Shown: positions 44,001 through 53,017 of the stretch, piece after piece
Layout of the letters: every line of letters begins with the position of its first letter
Position numbering within the stretch: the stretch's first letter is position 1
Assembly (NCBI GenBank): GCA_035222895.1
Contig: JAVYIG010000879.1
Location: 186,001 to 250,000 of the forward strand
Length of the DNA stretch: 64,000 nt
From: Strongylocentrotus droebachiensis
Taxonomy: Eukaryota > Echinodermata > Echinoidea > Camarodonta > Strongylocentrotidae
Reading direction: 5' to 3'
Notes under the pieces: model-generated
Database searches by the model: none
What the model was told of the DNA's origin: nothing
Seen by the model: the letters and a program-made list of their open reading frames with translations, nothing else
Made by a program: the position numbers and the translations under genes

Positions 44001-47000
44001 ACGATCGTTAGATTTACGAAAATACATGTAGTATAGGAATGAGAAAGAGAAAAGGAAAAAGAAAGAATAGCAAAAGTCTGGGGAGTACGAAGAATAAGAA
44101 CAGAAAGGGAGAAAGGTGGAAAGAGACGAGGGTGAACATCGGGGATAAAGGCTAATTAACTACTTTAAAAAATCAACTCAGGGCGATTTCGATAGCATTG
44201 TTCATTGTACAATACCTGTAGAAATTCGCGAACATTACAATGGCGTACATGATTTCCATAGGTTAAACAATGTGGTGACCAAATTGCCCTTAAGCAGATT
44301 AATTTTTCTTCGAAAGTACTTGCGATCATTCTAGTTGAATAAACTCTTACCTCATGCGTGCTTTCTTCACGTCGCAGTTCTAGTCGATTCAGGATGTTGA
44401 AGACACCATTTCTCTGTGTCAAAGAAAAGAAGCTATCTGTCACAAAGTAATCGTAAATGTTCGATAATCGTCTCTAATTTCTTCCTTACATTATATGACA
44501 AAAATGCAGTTTGTCAAACAAGTCATCAAACATTCTCGGTAAGCATCTTTTTGATTTTCCCTCTAGCATGTAGATACTGATTTTGTTTCTTTTGTAAACT
44601 ACCATCTATATTTCTACAACCACAAGTGAATGGCCATTTTTTGTCGATTATCGCTCGGCTTTGCGGTGTGACTGGGGGGGGGGGGGTAAAATCCTTACCC
44701 TTTCTCCTAGTGGCACCTGGTTGTTGTCTCTTGAAGGTGACCCTTGTCGAAACCTCGTCACCCGCCTGGCTACCCACTTATAGAGATGGATGAATGATTT
44801 AGGTGACGGGATAATATTGAAAGGGACAGGAATGGTGGCGCCCTTCTCAAAATAAGACATCCACAGCTGAGCTCGGGCAAATTTCCATTCCACGTCTTGC
44901 TCACTCTGCAATTTTATAAGACAAAACGTAATGTTTTTTACCAACATAAACTTGCCGTATGCTGGCAATTTAATTAAAAAATGACAGCATGGACAAAGAG
45001 AAATACAACATATCTTTTACGGAATTGTTAAATATTAATGTTTTTGAGACAACAATCTTATACCGCAGTCAAATCAATGAGACGGACACCGGACCGACAC
45101 CAGATTAACAAGAGACCAAGCAAGTAATTTATTTTTACCTAATGGTGAAAGATCGGTCGGTTTGGAACCGGTTTGGCAGTGTGACTGAGGTATTTATTAA
45201 CGTTTTAGTTTTGAGTAAGATGTAACTTCTTTTCGCAGACGTTGAATAAGTGAATGTTGTAAAAATTTATGGAATTATATCAAAATGAACGTTGACATTG
45301 CACTTTGGTGGTCTCACTGATCTCACTACATACTACAATATATTTCTATAATCATTGTGATATTGCATCACGATGCTGAACTCACATTGATCTCCTGAAA
45401 CGAGTTACTCATCATGGCAATGAGCATGTTCAGCATGACTAAACCCATCACAACATAGTAGATCATGTAGAGCATGGTACCAAACGACTCGGTGATGAGG
45501 TACCCTCCCTTACCACCGTCATCCAGGGTCGCGTTGCTGCCGGTGTTGTTGTGACGAAGCCTGGGGTCGGAAGGGTTACCCAGGCCAAACAGAGCCCAGA
45601 AAAGGGTTAAGAACGCCTGGCCAAAACTGAGAGGATGGTTCATAATAAAAACAAAAAGAGAGAAAACGAAATGGACATGATCAACTGCAATTTATGATGA
45701 TTAGTTCTATCTGTCCGAGATGTTTATGCTAAATTTCTATGGCAAATATGCTCTCAGTCAACCAAATGCCACGATTTCAGTAGCTTATAACAGTTATTGT
45801 AACTTGTTATTGATAATAAGTTTTATGAAACAGGGCCCTGGTCACTGCGATTCTTAACAGGACAGGCCTTATCTCCGATCCGAAGGCTTGAAATATCCCG
45901 TGATTTCGATGTGTATCACTATTTGGGCATTATAGGTCGTACTCCAGCTTACTGTCCTCTATTGTCCTCAAGCCCACTATATAATATATGGGCATTATGG
46001 GCATTTTGTACCTCTATCGGGAACTATCGAAATTACTCCTTTTGCAGTTTCGTCTAAAATCTACTCGAGGACGGATGTGGATGTGTGAGCTTGCCTTACA
46101 TAACATTTTTTAAACCTGCGACTCCATCTTATAAAACATAACTGAATATACAACGTTCCTAATTTGCAACATTCAGTTTTGTTATTTAGAGTAGAGTGGA
46201 TTTCACGATTAGGTTGCAGAATAGTCCAAATGGCCTTCATTTTGTTCATGATCTGACTGTATTGTAAAAAGAAAGAAAATAAAAGAAGTGACTTAATCCT
46301 TATGTCATCTGCCCGTGGTTACATACTTGCCAAACTTGGAGTCTTCATAGGAGTAGTAGAGGTTGAACATGGAGCAGAAGAATGCGAGAAAGACCACGAT
46401 GAAGACGACAGCGAAACGGAGGATGTCTCCAAGCATCCGACCAAGGGAGATCTGGAGCGGGCCAAGGAACTCGCTGACGGGTAAGATGTAGGAGAGACGA
46501 CAGAAGCTCAGCACGTTGGCGAGGGCGTACAGGGCCTCGGAGACAAAGACGGGATCGTCGTTGTGCCACATTGACCGTTCTGAAAGACAAAGGGGTTTGC
46601 CCAATTCATAAGCTTTAAAAAGACTACTTGTGTCCGTGGTGACATTATTTTCCCCCTTTCTGGCAAGATATAGCATTAGAAAGACCCCCCCCCTCTATCA
46701 CAGAAGAAGATCTTTTCTGAACTTAGCAATGTTTAAAAGGATAATGCACTTATTTTAGAGTCCGTTTTTAAAGAGTCGATAAGCAAAATATTGTGTATGG
46801 ACGGCCCTTATAAATTTCAGAATGGTTTCAAAACGGAATATAGCGAAGTCAAAAGTTTAAGGAGCTTATACTGAAAAAGTATATCATGTTTGAATAACGA
46901 CAAGCCCAATTTGATCGGAATTGAAGTAGGTGTCTTTTTCGAAGATTTTCCCGTGTTATTGTAAGACTACCGTTTTCAATAATATTTATTATAACAAATA

Positions 47001-49395
47001 TTTTTTGTATAAATCAAACCAGAATGTTGTTCGCGTCAGACTTACGTTTACGAAAACGAATACACATTATTTTAATCATCTTTTCCTTATAGAAACATGA
47101 TATATTCAATGAGGAATATCATAGAGACAAGCTATGAGCTGAATAAAGTCAGGAATGCAAATGCATGTTGAGCGAAAAGGATAAACAGATTGGATATGTA
47201 GAAAAGTATCGGAGAGGAATAGTGGGAGTAACGAGGGTACTCTCATACTTCAGTTTTGAATCTCATTACTTTTTGTTTATCGCAAGAGGCATTTCACCTT
47301 TGAGAGGGCACTTTTCCCACGTAATGATCCTCGGTAAACCTTAGAATCAGGGGAAAGCTAATGGTATGGAGAGGATGAACAAACTGGTAGACATTGTAAA
47401 TATACTTGAGAGGGTCAAATGCGAAGGAGAAAGGCTCACCTCTTTGCAAGAAGTAGAAGTATCGATTGGCTACCGTGTCGTTGCCATTTTTATAGAGACA
47501 AGGCGCGTTTACATTGGTCATGAAGAAGTCTATTGCCGAAGAGGCTCTGGTCACACTGAGTATGTTGAGTGTGCACGAGGCTAGGTATAGATTCAACATG
47601 GCGATGTCAATCCAGTTCCATACAGACGCCAGGTAAGCCTGAAGTCCCTCGGCCCACAGCTGCTTGATTTCACCCCATAGAAACCCTGGCATAATGGAGA
47701 GAAGCGTAATGATTCTATATTATGATATGATTGTTATCCGACCACTGTCGGTAAAACGGGTCACTCAAAGATTTTTACTCTTTTGAGGCACTTCATGATC
47801 ATTTTGAAGCGCAATATTACAACATATCACAGACACTGATAACAGGCAGGGCCATGCATCTTAGATTTAACGTTGTTAAACGAGGCCAAGAGTCCCTCTG
47901 CCAAGAGCTGGTTGATTTCATTCTATAGAAACCCTGTCATTATTGAGAGAAGCGCAATGATATGTCACTCGACCACCAGCTCTCTGAATGTTAACACGCT
48001 ACAGTAAGATTGACATTGGCGCTACAGAGACCCTAAGTTCTTTTCATTGACAGCTATTTTTCACCCGGTAAGACATCCTATTCGAAAATTATTTGCAGCG
48101 AATTCTGATTTTGTGTACCCTTTGGTCAACCCCTTTTCCTTGGCTTGTTGGTCTGTCAGGACTTTTCTTGGAAAAGCTGAGAAATTTGAGAGCCCCTTTC
48201 GTCGAAAACATGTGTCTAATATATCAAAAAAATTATTCCGACTACCCCATCCCCTTTCAAAATGATCTAACAAAGCCTACGATAAGACCCTGTCATAACG
48301 GAGAGGAGTGTAACAGTATAGACCTATTACTCTATCAAGTACAGTGACACTAATTTCTTTCTATAGCGTGAGCCAGAAATCCCAGATAGGCAAAGTTCCT
48401 CACTGAGTGTCTAAAGCTACATCATAACAGCGCCCCAAACACGGCAATTGCAGGATCTGATACGCAAAGGTCTTTTAACTCGAAAGATACTTAACAATTT
48501 TGGATGATCATGAAAAATGTTTGCTTGAATATGATCTAAATTCTATGATAAATGATAATTATTTATCATGCGAAGAGGTTGGAAGACTCAATGAAAGAAG
48601 TATTTTCCTTCTTCTTTTTCTGATATAAAGTTTTCTTAAACATACCCATGAGAAATATGAGTATGACGATCTCTAGGGGCGTGAGATCGAAGAAACGAAG
48701 TTCCATCACATAGTTTTCATCTTCCAAACCCGGAAAGATTGAGAGACACGTGTCAGAGGTGGACGTGTTCAGTCGCTCTCGCAAGAGGGACGTCAGTTTT
48801 CCTTCTTTCTCCTCATGGAACGAGTTCTGGTAGGTTTGGGCGTAGAGGGATTCGATGAAGATGACGAGGAGGAAGACGAAATATGAGGCGGAGTAGAGGA
48901 TGAACTTGACAAGAGGACTGCTCACGAACTCACCAATCTGTGAAACAGAAGAGACTTACGATTACGATTACGATTTTACCTGTCTGCCTACACCAACATT
49001 ATGCAATTGCACTTCATAAAAATAAAGATAACGACATTAAATTAGATTTGATGATATTTTTGATTTATTTTTTCTTTTCAGGAGCCACTTGCAGTCAAAG
49101 ATATGACCATGATAATGATAGTCAACTTAAACAATCCGAAAAGTTACATTCAAATACCCGATTCTGATATGTCGTGTTAGCTGAAACTCACTAAAGGTTT
49201 GATTTCTGGAGTTACATTACTTTGGAAGTAAAGTAATGGATCTATGCAAGGCACCCTTCTTTTGTTCAAGCACTTCAGGTAATCACGGAAACAAAGACTA
49301 ATTTACTCAGCAGAGAAAACAAGAGCGTGAAAATGAAGAAGGAGTAAGAGAAAGACAAAGAAGAAATTTAAAAAGATGAAGGAGAGAGAGAGGGG

Positions 49396-49431
<36 letters not shown>

Positions 49432-52400
49432 TAGAACTAAACGAAAGGAGAAGAGTAACCAGAGGAAAACATAAGTGGGTAACTTCGTTGAAAATCTAGT
49501 TACAAAAGTGAAGAAGGGATCTAGGCTACACCAATAATAGCCATTTACTACTTGAAACGAAATATTTTGTCACAAAACGTATCAGACTATTATAGTGATT
49601 ATAGGTGATCTCACCCACCTTACTGTATGGCGCCAAATAATAGCATATGGTAAAGAACGGCAGCCCCAGGACAATCAGCACATTGACAAAGACCTTCTTG
49701 GGCAAGCTCATCAATCGCCAGCTGGGAAAGTTGCGATACCAAAGGGTTGCCAGCTCGTGTTGGCAGTGAGAGTGTGCTACGAACTAAACATTGACAAAGA
49801 TTAAAGTGAACAACAAAATACAGTCATTGATTTGTTGAAGATCCTGACATTGAAGAGTGAAATCATTTTATTGAACAATAAGCATAACTAATGCCGGAAT
49901 AGACAATATTGATATACGTAACTGGGACACTGGGTCATATTCAGATTCATATTCAGATTCAAGTTTTCTTGTGCGTAATACAGAAATTAATTTCGCATTG
50001 TTTTTACATTCAATATAAACATAGGCATAAATATGATATGCCGAGAGCCAAGAGTGTGCTAAGTTAATGTTAAACAAGAATTGTTAAACACAATTCCAGC
50101 TCTCAAAACAATGAAGGGTATGCGCTGATTAATAAAGTAAGTGTGTTAATGAAAAATATGCAAGTAGGGATTACTTAAAAAACAAAAACAATAACTGGCC
50201 GATGAGGCGAACTCTTATGGGTATTTAAAACGGTTAAGTAATTTGTTGGAGCTATAATTGTATCATTGCAAAGACATTTACCTGTTTCTGTCGGAGTTTT
50301 ATCGCCAGTTTTAAACGCGATAGGGTTGGAGTCCGCGAAGATCCCTCTTCCCCGACTTCCGACTTTAACCAGTTGGTTGCCCTCTCGTGTTCAGACTCGT
50401 CGAGAGTGTTCGCCTCGTTGTTCAGGATCGTTCGGACTTCTTCGGAATTCTGGCACATATCGAGAAGATCCGAGGCAAACTCTTTGCATTGTCGGGCAAG
50501 GTCTCGATATTCATTCTAAAAAAAATGGTAATATCATCGATATAAGATACAATAGCAAATGATAACAGCTACATAGAAATAAATAAATTAAATGTGAAGG
50601 TTCCACAACCATTCACGAAATTCCAACCGGCCTATTACATGGTTATTACGTAACATCTGACTCTTGGGAGCATTGTCACAATTTATTCCTTCAAGATTGT
50701 ATCCAAGTACTATGTAATCTTTATCGTCTGCCAACCCCTGCACTTCTCAAGGCAAATCCTGTACATGATATTGACACTCATCAACCAAATTTCTGTATTG
50801 AATTTTTCCTAGGACGTCACCTTGGATCGGTTCGACGCCCCCTAGACACGATTTGAACTTTTACTGCGAATTCTTTCTCGCACATAGCATTGGATGCGTT
50901 TACAGAATTTGTCACCATCCCTTTCTCCCAACAATAAATCTTGATGTTCCTGCTTTAGGGTTATCTTTGACAATTTTACCTTGAATTCCTTCTCGATCCT
51001 GGCATTGGTTCCGAGCTCCTGACTGAGCAAGAAAGCGGTGAGGATCGGATCGGGGCTCGTGAGGGCTATGAACGCCGGGCTGGCCAGGGCACGATAGGTG
51101 TTGAACCCAGCCAAGGAGTGCTTCAGAGGGTCGAACTGTTTCTTGTTGCTGCAGTAGGTGCATTGGCATAGTGAGTTGTGAGGTTTTTTGATGGTGTCTC
51201 CGCGGTTGAGGAGCAACCGTATGATGTCGATTTCGTTGCAGTGGGCCGCTAGCATCAGAGGAGTCACGTCCTGGAGAGAGAGGAAGGGGTAGAGGAAGGG
51301 AGGGGGGGGGGGGGAGTGAGTGAGGGAAATTGAGATTGAGTGAGTGAGTTGATTATATAGGGAACAGGGGAAGGAGGGTCGGAGAGGAGTTAAAGTTTCT
51401 TTTCCGTAACTTTTACTTCCATCCATCTCTCTCTCTCTCTCTCTCTTTATCTCTCTCTTATTCAGTAATAAAAGGAGAAATAATACATGCCGCTTTGCTC
51501 CACTATGTTCTATTCTATTCCTTTCTATTCTATTTTATTCTATCACCTATATCTTTCTCTGCCTGTCTGTCCATCTGCCTGCCTTTCGTTACTCTCCTTT
51601 TGATTATTTCATTCTACTTGAAAATAGATAACGTCATAGGATTATCATACTCTACCTGCGCAAACTTGCTATAATTCTTTCTTTGGTAATAATTGGTCAG
51701 GCTGCCTAGTCGGAACTTATCCTTGCTTTGTTGATGGACGGGGTGGTTGAGCAGGGCTTGGGTAATACGTAGATAGCCCTTACTGATGGCGAGCATGAGA
51801 GACTCTTGGATGGCTTGGATGTCGAGCTTACGCCCTCCCTTCTGGACGAGGAACTCGACGATCTCCAGATGTTCGTTCTCCGTTGAGACCTAGTATATTT
51901 AAAATGGAAGAATTAAAGGGTGTGTCTTATACCGTACAGGGTTAGTACATACAATATCATACATGAATCTAATGTAATGGATGGTAGGAAGACTCGCGGG
52001 AGAGTTTTGTTTTTATATTTCATTTGCCACACGTACAATTCGGCACAAAACAATAGACACCAACTGACGGAAGCATTACTTATTTCTAGTGTTTATTAGC
52101 TCCAAGGCAACCCTTTTAACACCTGTATAGATTACGCTTCCCACGAATAATGTAAATTCGTAATTCTCAAATACCCCCGCACCTTCCGACAGCCCTGGAA
52201 AATTGTCTTAGAATCTGATGTAACCATTGTTGTCACTTTTTGTGGATGACCATGACAAATGGATCAATTAAACATTGTATCTTATCCTCTTATCCTTCAT
52301 AAATATTGTGTCCGTGAAAACGGTGGCTGTGGCGTAGGCACGTGGGCGATACGCAATTATCGAATGGGGGGGGGGGGGGGGGGGGGTAGGCAAAACAGGA

Positions 52401-53017
52401 GAGGTGTTCGGGACGAGAGAAGAAGGTGGACTCCTTTCTGCACCCTCCTTTAAAGCTTATCAGTACTAGTTTACAGGAGGGATTAGACCGCCCTGCAAGG
52501 TCACTGGACAGGTGGTTATCTCATCAACTCAGCTCTCAGTTAACATAAGCAAAAGAGGATCATGGGGGAGCAATGGTCACCGATTAGGCATTGTTTAATA
52601 TAGAGAGAGCGCAAGTAGCTACAAGTAGTGCAGTGGGCTTTTAAATAGATGGCCTTGTTAATGTGTATTTCGTGTACATAAGTGCCCTGTTTTTGGATGG
52701 ACCACTACGCAAAACAAAACAAAAAATAACAATACAAGTACCTCAAGAGCTGTTCTATCCTTGTAATCTGTGCATCTCAGCAGCTTGGGAGCGAGGTCGT
52801 CGTTCTCTAGCATCTGCTTCACGGTGGGGAGATCGCCGATCTCGGCAGCTTGGAGGAAGTTGAGCTCGTCTTTGGATAGGAGGTCGTGCTCCTTGGCCCC
52901 CGAGGTCACCAGGAAGGAGTCGTAAGCCCGACGTCGCATGTTGCTCAGCGCCCGGTCGCCCGCTTGATGGAGCTTCTTCTGCTTCTTCTCCACCTCCCTG
53001 CGCTTAGTACTGGACAT
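35012..53017 (-). CDS. TRPC: TRPC3/6/7-type transient receptor potential cation channel (13 coding exons)
   Basis: Minus-strand exons: 53017-52742, 51889-51656, 51270-50980, 50515-50282, 49783-49619, 48937-48646, 47685-47440, 46579-46327, 45626-45386, 44905-44699, 44413-44351, 43204-43129, 36111-35012. All junctions are GT-AG and in frame; 1225 aa. Order: N-terminal ankyrin repeats (about 50-260), TRPC pre-membrane region (to about 370), six TM segments, pore helix with LFW (672-674), S6, TRP box EWKFAR (750-755), then a calmodulin/IP3-receptor-binding-type segment (about 838-860) with [11 protein letters not shown]. That segment and the S4-region words [16 protein letters not shown] place it nearer TRPC3/6/7 than TRPC1/4/5. 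Known role: plasma-membrane Ca/Na channel downstream of phospholipase C; TRPC3/6/7 respond to diacylglycerol. Odd points: a pore-loop insertion (about 680-705) with NNT and NAT sequons, and a roughly 340-residue charged, Ser/Arg/Asp-rich tail. The start is uncertain, because the first ATG overlaps a possible splice acceptor. Confidence 0.95.
36216..36376. mobile_element. TA-flanked fold-back MITE in TRPC last intron
   Basis: GGGACTTTTAGATTTACACG at the left is exactly inverted at the right end. TA lies at 36214-36215 and 36377-36378. Length 161 bp. The ends fold into a stem of about 30 bp plus an inner GC-rich pair. A TA target suggests Tc1/mariner. It lies 105 bp upstream of the last TRPC exon, inside the intron. 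Confidence 0.8.
36600..37960. repeat. Fold-back minisatellite of ATTGGTTTCT-type units
   Basis: A GC-rich CGGTCGGTC/CACCGCCC zone (36600-36850) is followed by ATTGG/CCAAT-rich degenerate repeats, in one orientation near 36880-37040 and the other near 37080-37220 and 37630-37930. The pieces CCCAGGTCGAAATTCCAT (near 36871) and ATGGGATTTTCGACCTGGG (near 37927) are inverted, suggesting terminal or subterminal repeats of one element. An apparent hydrophobic ORF (37581-37955) is a by-product. Confidence 0.65.
38633..39649 (+). CDS. LINE ORF1, zinc-finger nucleic-acid-binding protein
   Basis: 338 codons from an ATG in context CCAATGG. The N-terminal 100 residues form a compact basic and acidic domain I do not recognise. 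A Cys-rich cluster follows (CHICGAQC, then CIRCKGMNH, about 123-145), PHD/RING-like in spacing and common in ORF1 of CR1-type LINEs. A Pro/Gln-rich linker comes next, then a CCHC zinc knuckle ([14 protein letters not shown]). A second knuckle starts with CRRCF and is broken by TAA at 39647-39649. Past the stop the same frame reads FGHKEKMC, which would complete CX2CX4HX4C before another TAA at 39680. Inferred role: RNA-binding chaperone of the retrotransposon particle. Confidence 0.85.
   Translation: MAHGIRTNRYKGEPGSSSFKYKLPKGLTMKCILHALDLIECARKRIPEGHVPIDAAHDELTKIYPHLNPDICRHFAVIRTNTEDAEGVEEADYEVPSPPYNDSTMENVPPPDEIPDNDALPEECHICGAQCRAKEHICIRCKGMNHRIDQLSLELRKVQHAVEALIDNPRNAQINPPQQYQQSNRPSTQQNRSQVPPDVARSQDSFPVLPAHPMNHTSGYTNPPPPRPVRPPPQYRPTQYNSHARMPPPLSYYQSHNGTQAPPSLQPRPFNPNSQSNQGTTNAYLDPYFGNQQQSYASVVRAPPTFYEFPASCRFCGEPNHREHKCRHGIQLQCRRCF
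39683..42592 (+). CDS. LINE ORF2, APE-type endonuclease and reverse transcriptase
   Basis: Open from just after the TAA at 39680-39682 to the stop at 42590-42592, in the same frame as ORF1. The endonuclease shows [13 protein letters not shown] (catalytic Glu), [15 protein letters not shown] and the C-terminal SDH. The RT shows [34 protein letters not shown] and the catalytic YADD. A C-terminal region has LQKRAARIV...[10 protein letters not shown], common in CR1/L2/Jockey elements. There is no RNase H. The first in-frame ATG is at 40151, inside the endonuclease, so normal AUG initiation would delete that domain's start. The codons are otherwise uninterrupted over about 970 residues, suggesting recent activity. 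Confidence 0.88.
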   Translation, partial: VDGQEECAIDLNAVDGQEKVNSGKSPQSEYCKCAFRLSKYSGLKIGHLNVRSLSDKIDEIRFLIKKINFDILCLTETWLHEKISNTEVKIDGYVLVRRDRGNGKRGGGVCQFIRDTLFFTERCDLNNDLLEAKWIDLSLKSEKITIGCVYRPPNSDMNYFNSMLDIFEKASMDNYDIVVLGDLNYDYKIDDDNPINLLENLFSLRQMILKPTRVTSTSSKCLDHILSSIPDKHLISDVAKIALSDHYLIYTCINLQKEVKVKHKVVRFRDYQNFDEKTFIQDLKNCLNLNDILTSNLSVNEMWTKWKTSFDEVCNSHAPMKECRVKDRHNPWITSDVVKLMYKRDYLKKKYDKLKLPHILSEYRRTRNNVTKVIKNKKRKYFSTVTEKYKGDSKKLWKEINKFIGRKSTNTDIPNNLNGDDFNEYFVNIGKQISDSFQNEVFIWNHPDSTYTFGFQSVKVEKVRKILSQLSSDSSLDILNFDTKLLRIASPYISTSLSVLFNESLLSGLIPEDWKIARTTPIYKGKGDLGDMTNYRPISVVCHLAKLLEKEIQSQLLLYLQKHNFINIDQYAFLPNHSTTTCLHKILDDWYDSFNEREMVGTCFLDISKCFDCIDNKLLLQKLERYGVQNNELIWFSNYLSGRKQTVYCHEKLSNFKSLTIGIPQGSALGPLLFLVFINDISECLRSCSCNIYADDVVIYISDKNIEVIRDKLQADLEGISKWYKRNKLKVNTEKTYSMLLKRNSQNSQDLNISLDGNKIKQEKNIRYLGIELDENLTWNIHVKKLSKSLAYKIFSLKKVSNFTDTNVLNKIYKCIIQPISDYACSIWGNCSVYNKNIIFRLQKRAARIVERNFDFNESGLDIVKRLKWQVLEERRNYFLACIMYKCIYGYAPLRLCNAIDMVFERHPMNTRLANSMSVVLPKPSIEIFKNSLRYEGGKVWNNLPSNLQNAQSIDCFKNMYKKAYFSKL
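43242..43627. mobile_element. TTAA-flanked MITE in TRPC last intron
   Basis: Ends AGGTACAGACCAGTTTTG and CAAAACTGGTCTTTACCT; TTAA at 43238-43241 and 43628-43631. 386 bp, same family as 19383-19776. Its right TTAA flank lies 427 bp upstream of the exon 43204-43129 acceptor in the sense of the gene. Confidence 0.85.
43640..44345. other. TRPC intron, unassigned
   Basis: A purine-rich GAGAAAGAG/GGAAAAAG tract runs 44040-44135. No other element was recognised. Confidence 0.45.
45060..45188. mobile_element. CAGTCACACCGCC-type repeat, copy 3
   Basis: CGCAGTCAAATCAATGAGAC at the left and GGTTTGGCAGTGTGACTG at the right are a decayed inverted pair. The inside shares GATCGGTCGGTTTGGAACC-like sequence with 21637-21752. 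Confidence 0.4.
45722..45840. mobile_element. GGGCCCGTTTCA MITE, copy 3
   Basis: It ends GTTTTATGAAACAGGGCCC and shares GCTCTCAGTCAACCAAATG and ATTTCAGTAGCTTATAAC with the copies at 17158 and 21281. The left end is eroded. Confidence 0.6.
45934..45973 (-). pseudogene. 40-bp duplicate of TRPC last-exon coding sequence, in an intron
   Basis: Matches 35727-35766 in the last TRPC exon at 39 of 40 positions, same orientation. It lies in the intron between exons 46579-46327 and 45626-45386. Too short to encode anything by itself. Confidence 0.85.
46680..47430. other. TRPC intron, unassigned
   Basis: AT-rich intron between exons 47685-47440 and 46579-46327. No repeat boundary or further exon was recognised. 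Confidence 0.45.
47757..47886 (+). repeat. Dispersed repeat shared with 59917-60063, copy 1
   Basis: Shared words are GAGGCACTTCATGATCATTT, GAAGCGCAAT, GGGCCATGCATCT and AGATTTAAC.TTGTTAAACG. The type is unknown; no clear terminal repeats. Confidence 0.75.
47870..47933 (-). pseudogene. Decayed duplicate of TRPC exon 47685-47440 start
   Basis: On the minus strand a polypyrimidine tract and acceptor (TAATGACAG) are followed by GGTTTCTATAG..., paralogous to the first about 50 nt of the exon at 47685. Its frame reads [18 protein letters not shown] against [15 protein letters not shown] in the true exon. TAG replaces the TGG codon and no matching 3' half or donor was found. It is a vestigial duplicate exon. 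Confidence 0.75.
49391..49427 (+). repeat. GA microsatellite
   Basis: GAGAGAG run in the TRPC intron, extended by purine-rich sequence from about 49310. Confidence 0.9.
51301..51448. repeat. G run, GTGA repeats and TC microsatellite
   Basis: About 12 G near 51302-51313, a GAGTGAGTGA patch near 51314-51350, and about 11 TC units at 51424-51447. They lie just upstream of TRPC exon 51270-50980 in transcript sense. Confidence 0.85.
51900..52449. other. TRPC intron, unassigned part
   Basis: It contains a run of about 20 G (52366-52386) next to GTAGGCACGTGGGC, a possible lone transposon end. Nothing else was recognised. Confidence 0.4.
52450..52645 (-). mobile_element. 190-bp MITE family, copy 3 (inverted)
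   Basis: Reverse-orientation relative of 12985-13178 and 21937-22132, from TTTAAAGCTTATCAGTACTA to TAGTGCAGTGGGCTTTTAAA. The inside includes CACCGATTAGGCATTGTTTA. Confidence 0.78.

Noticed and set aside
49940..49970. Short direct repeat TCAGATTCATAT in a TRPC intron
   Set aside because: Too short and simple to support an element.
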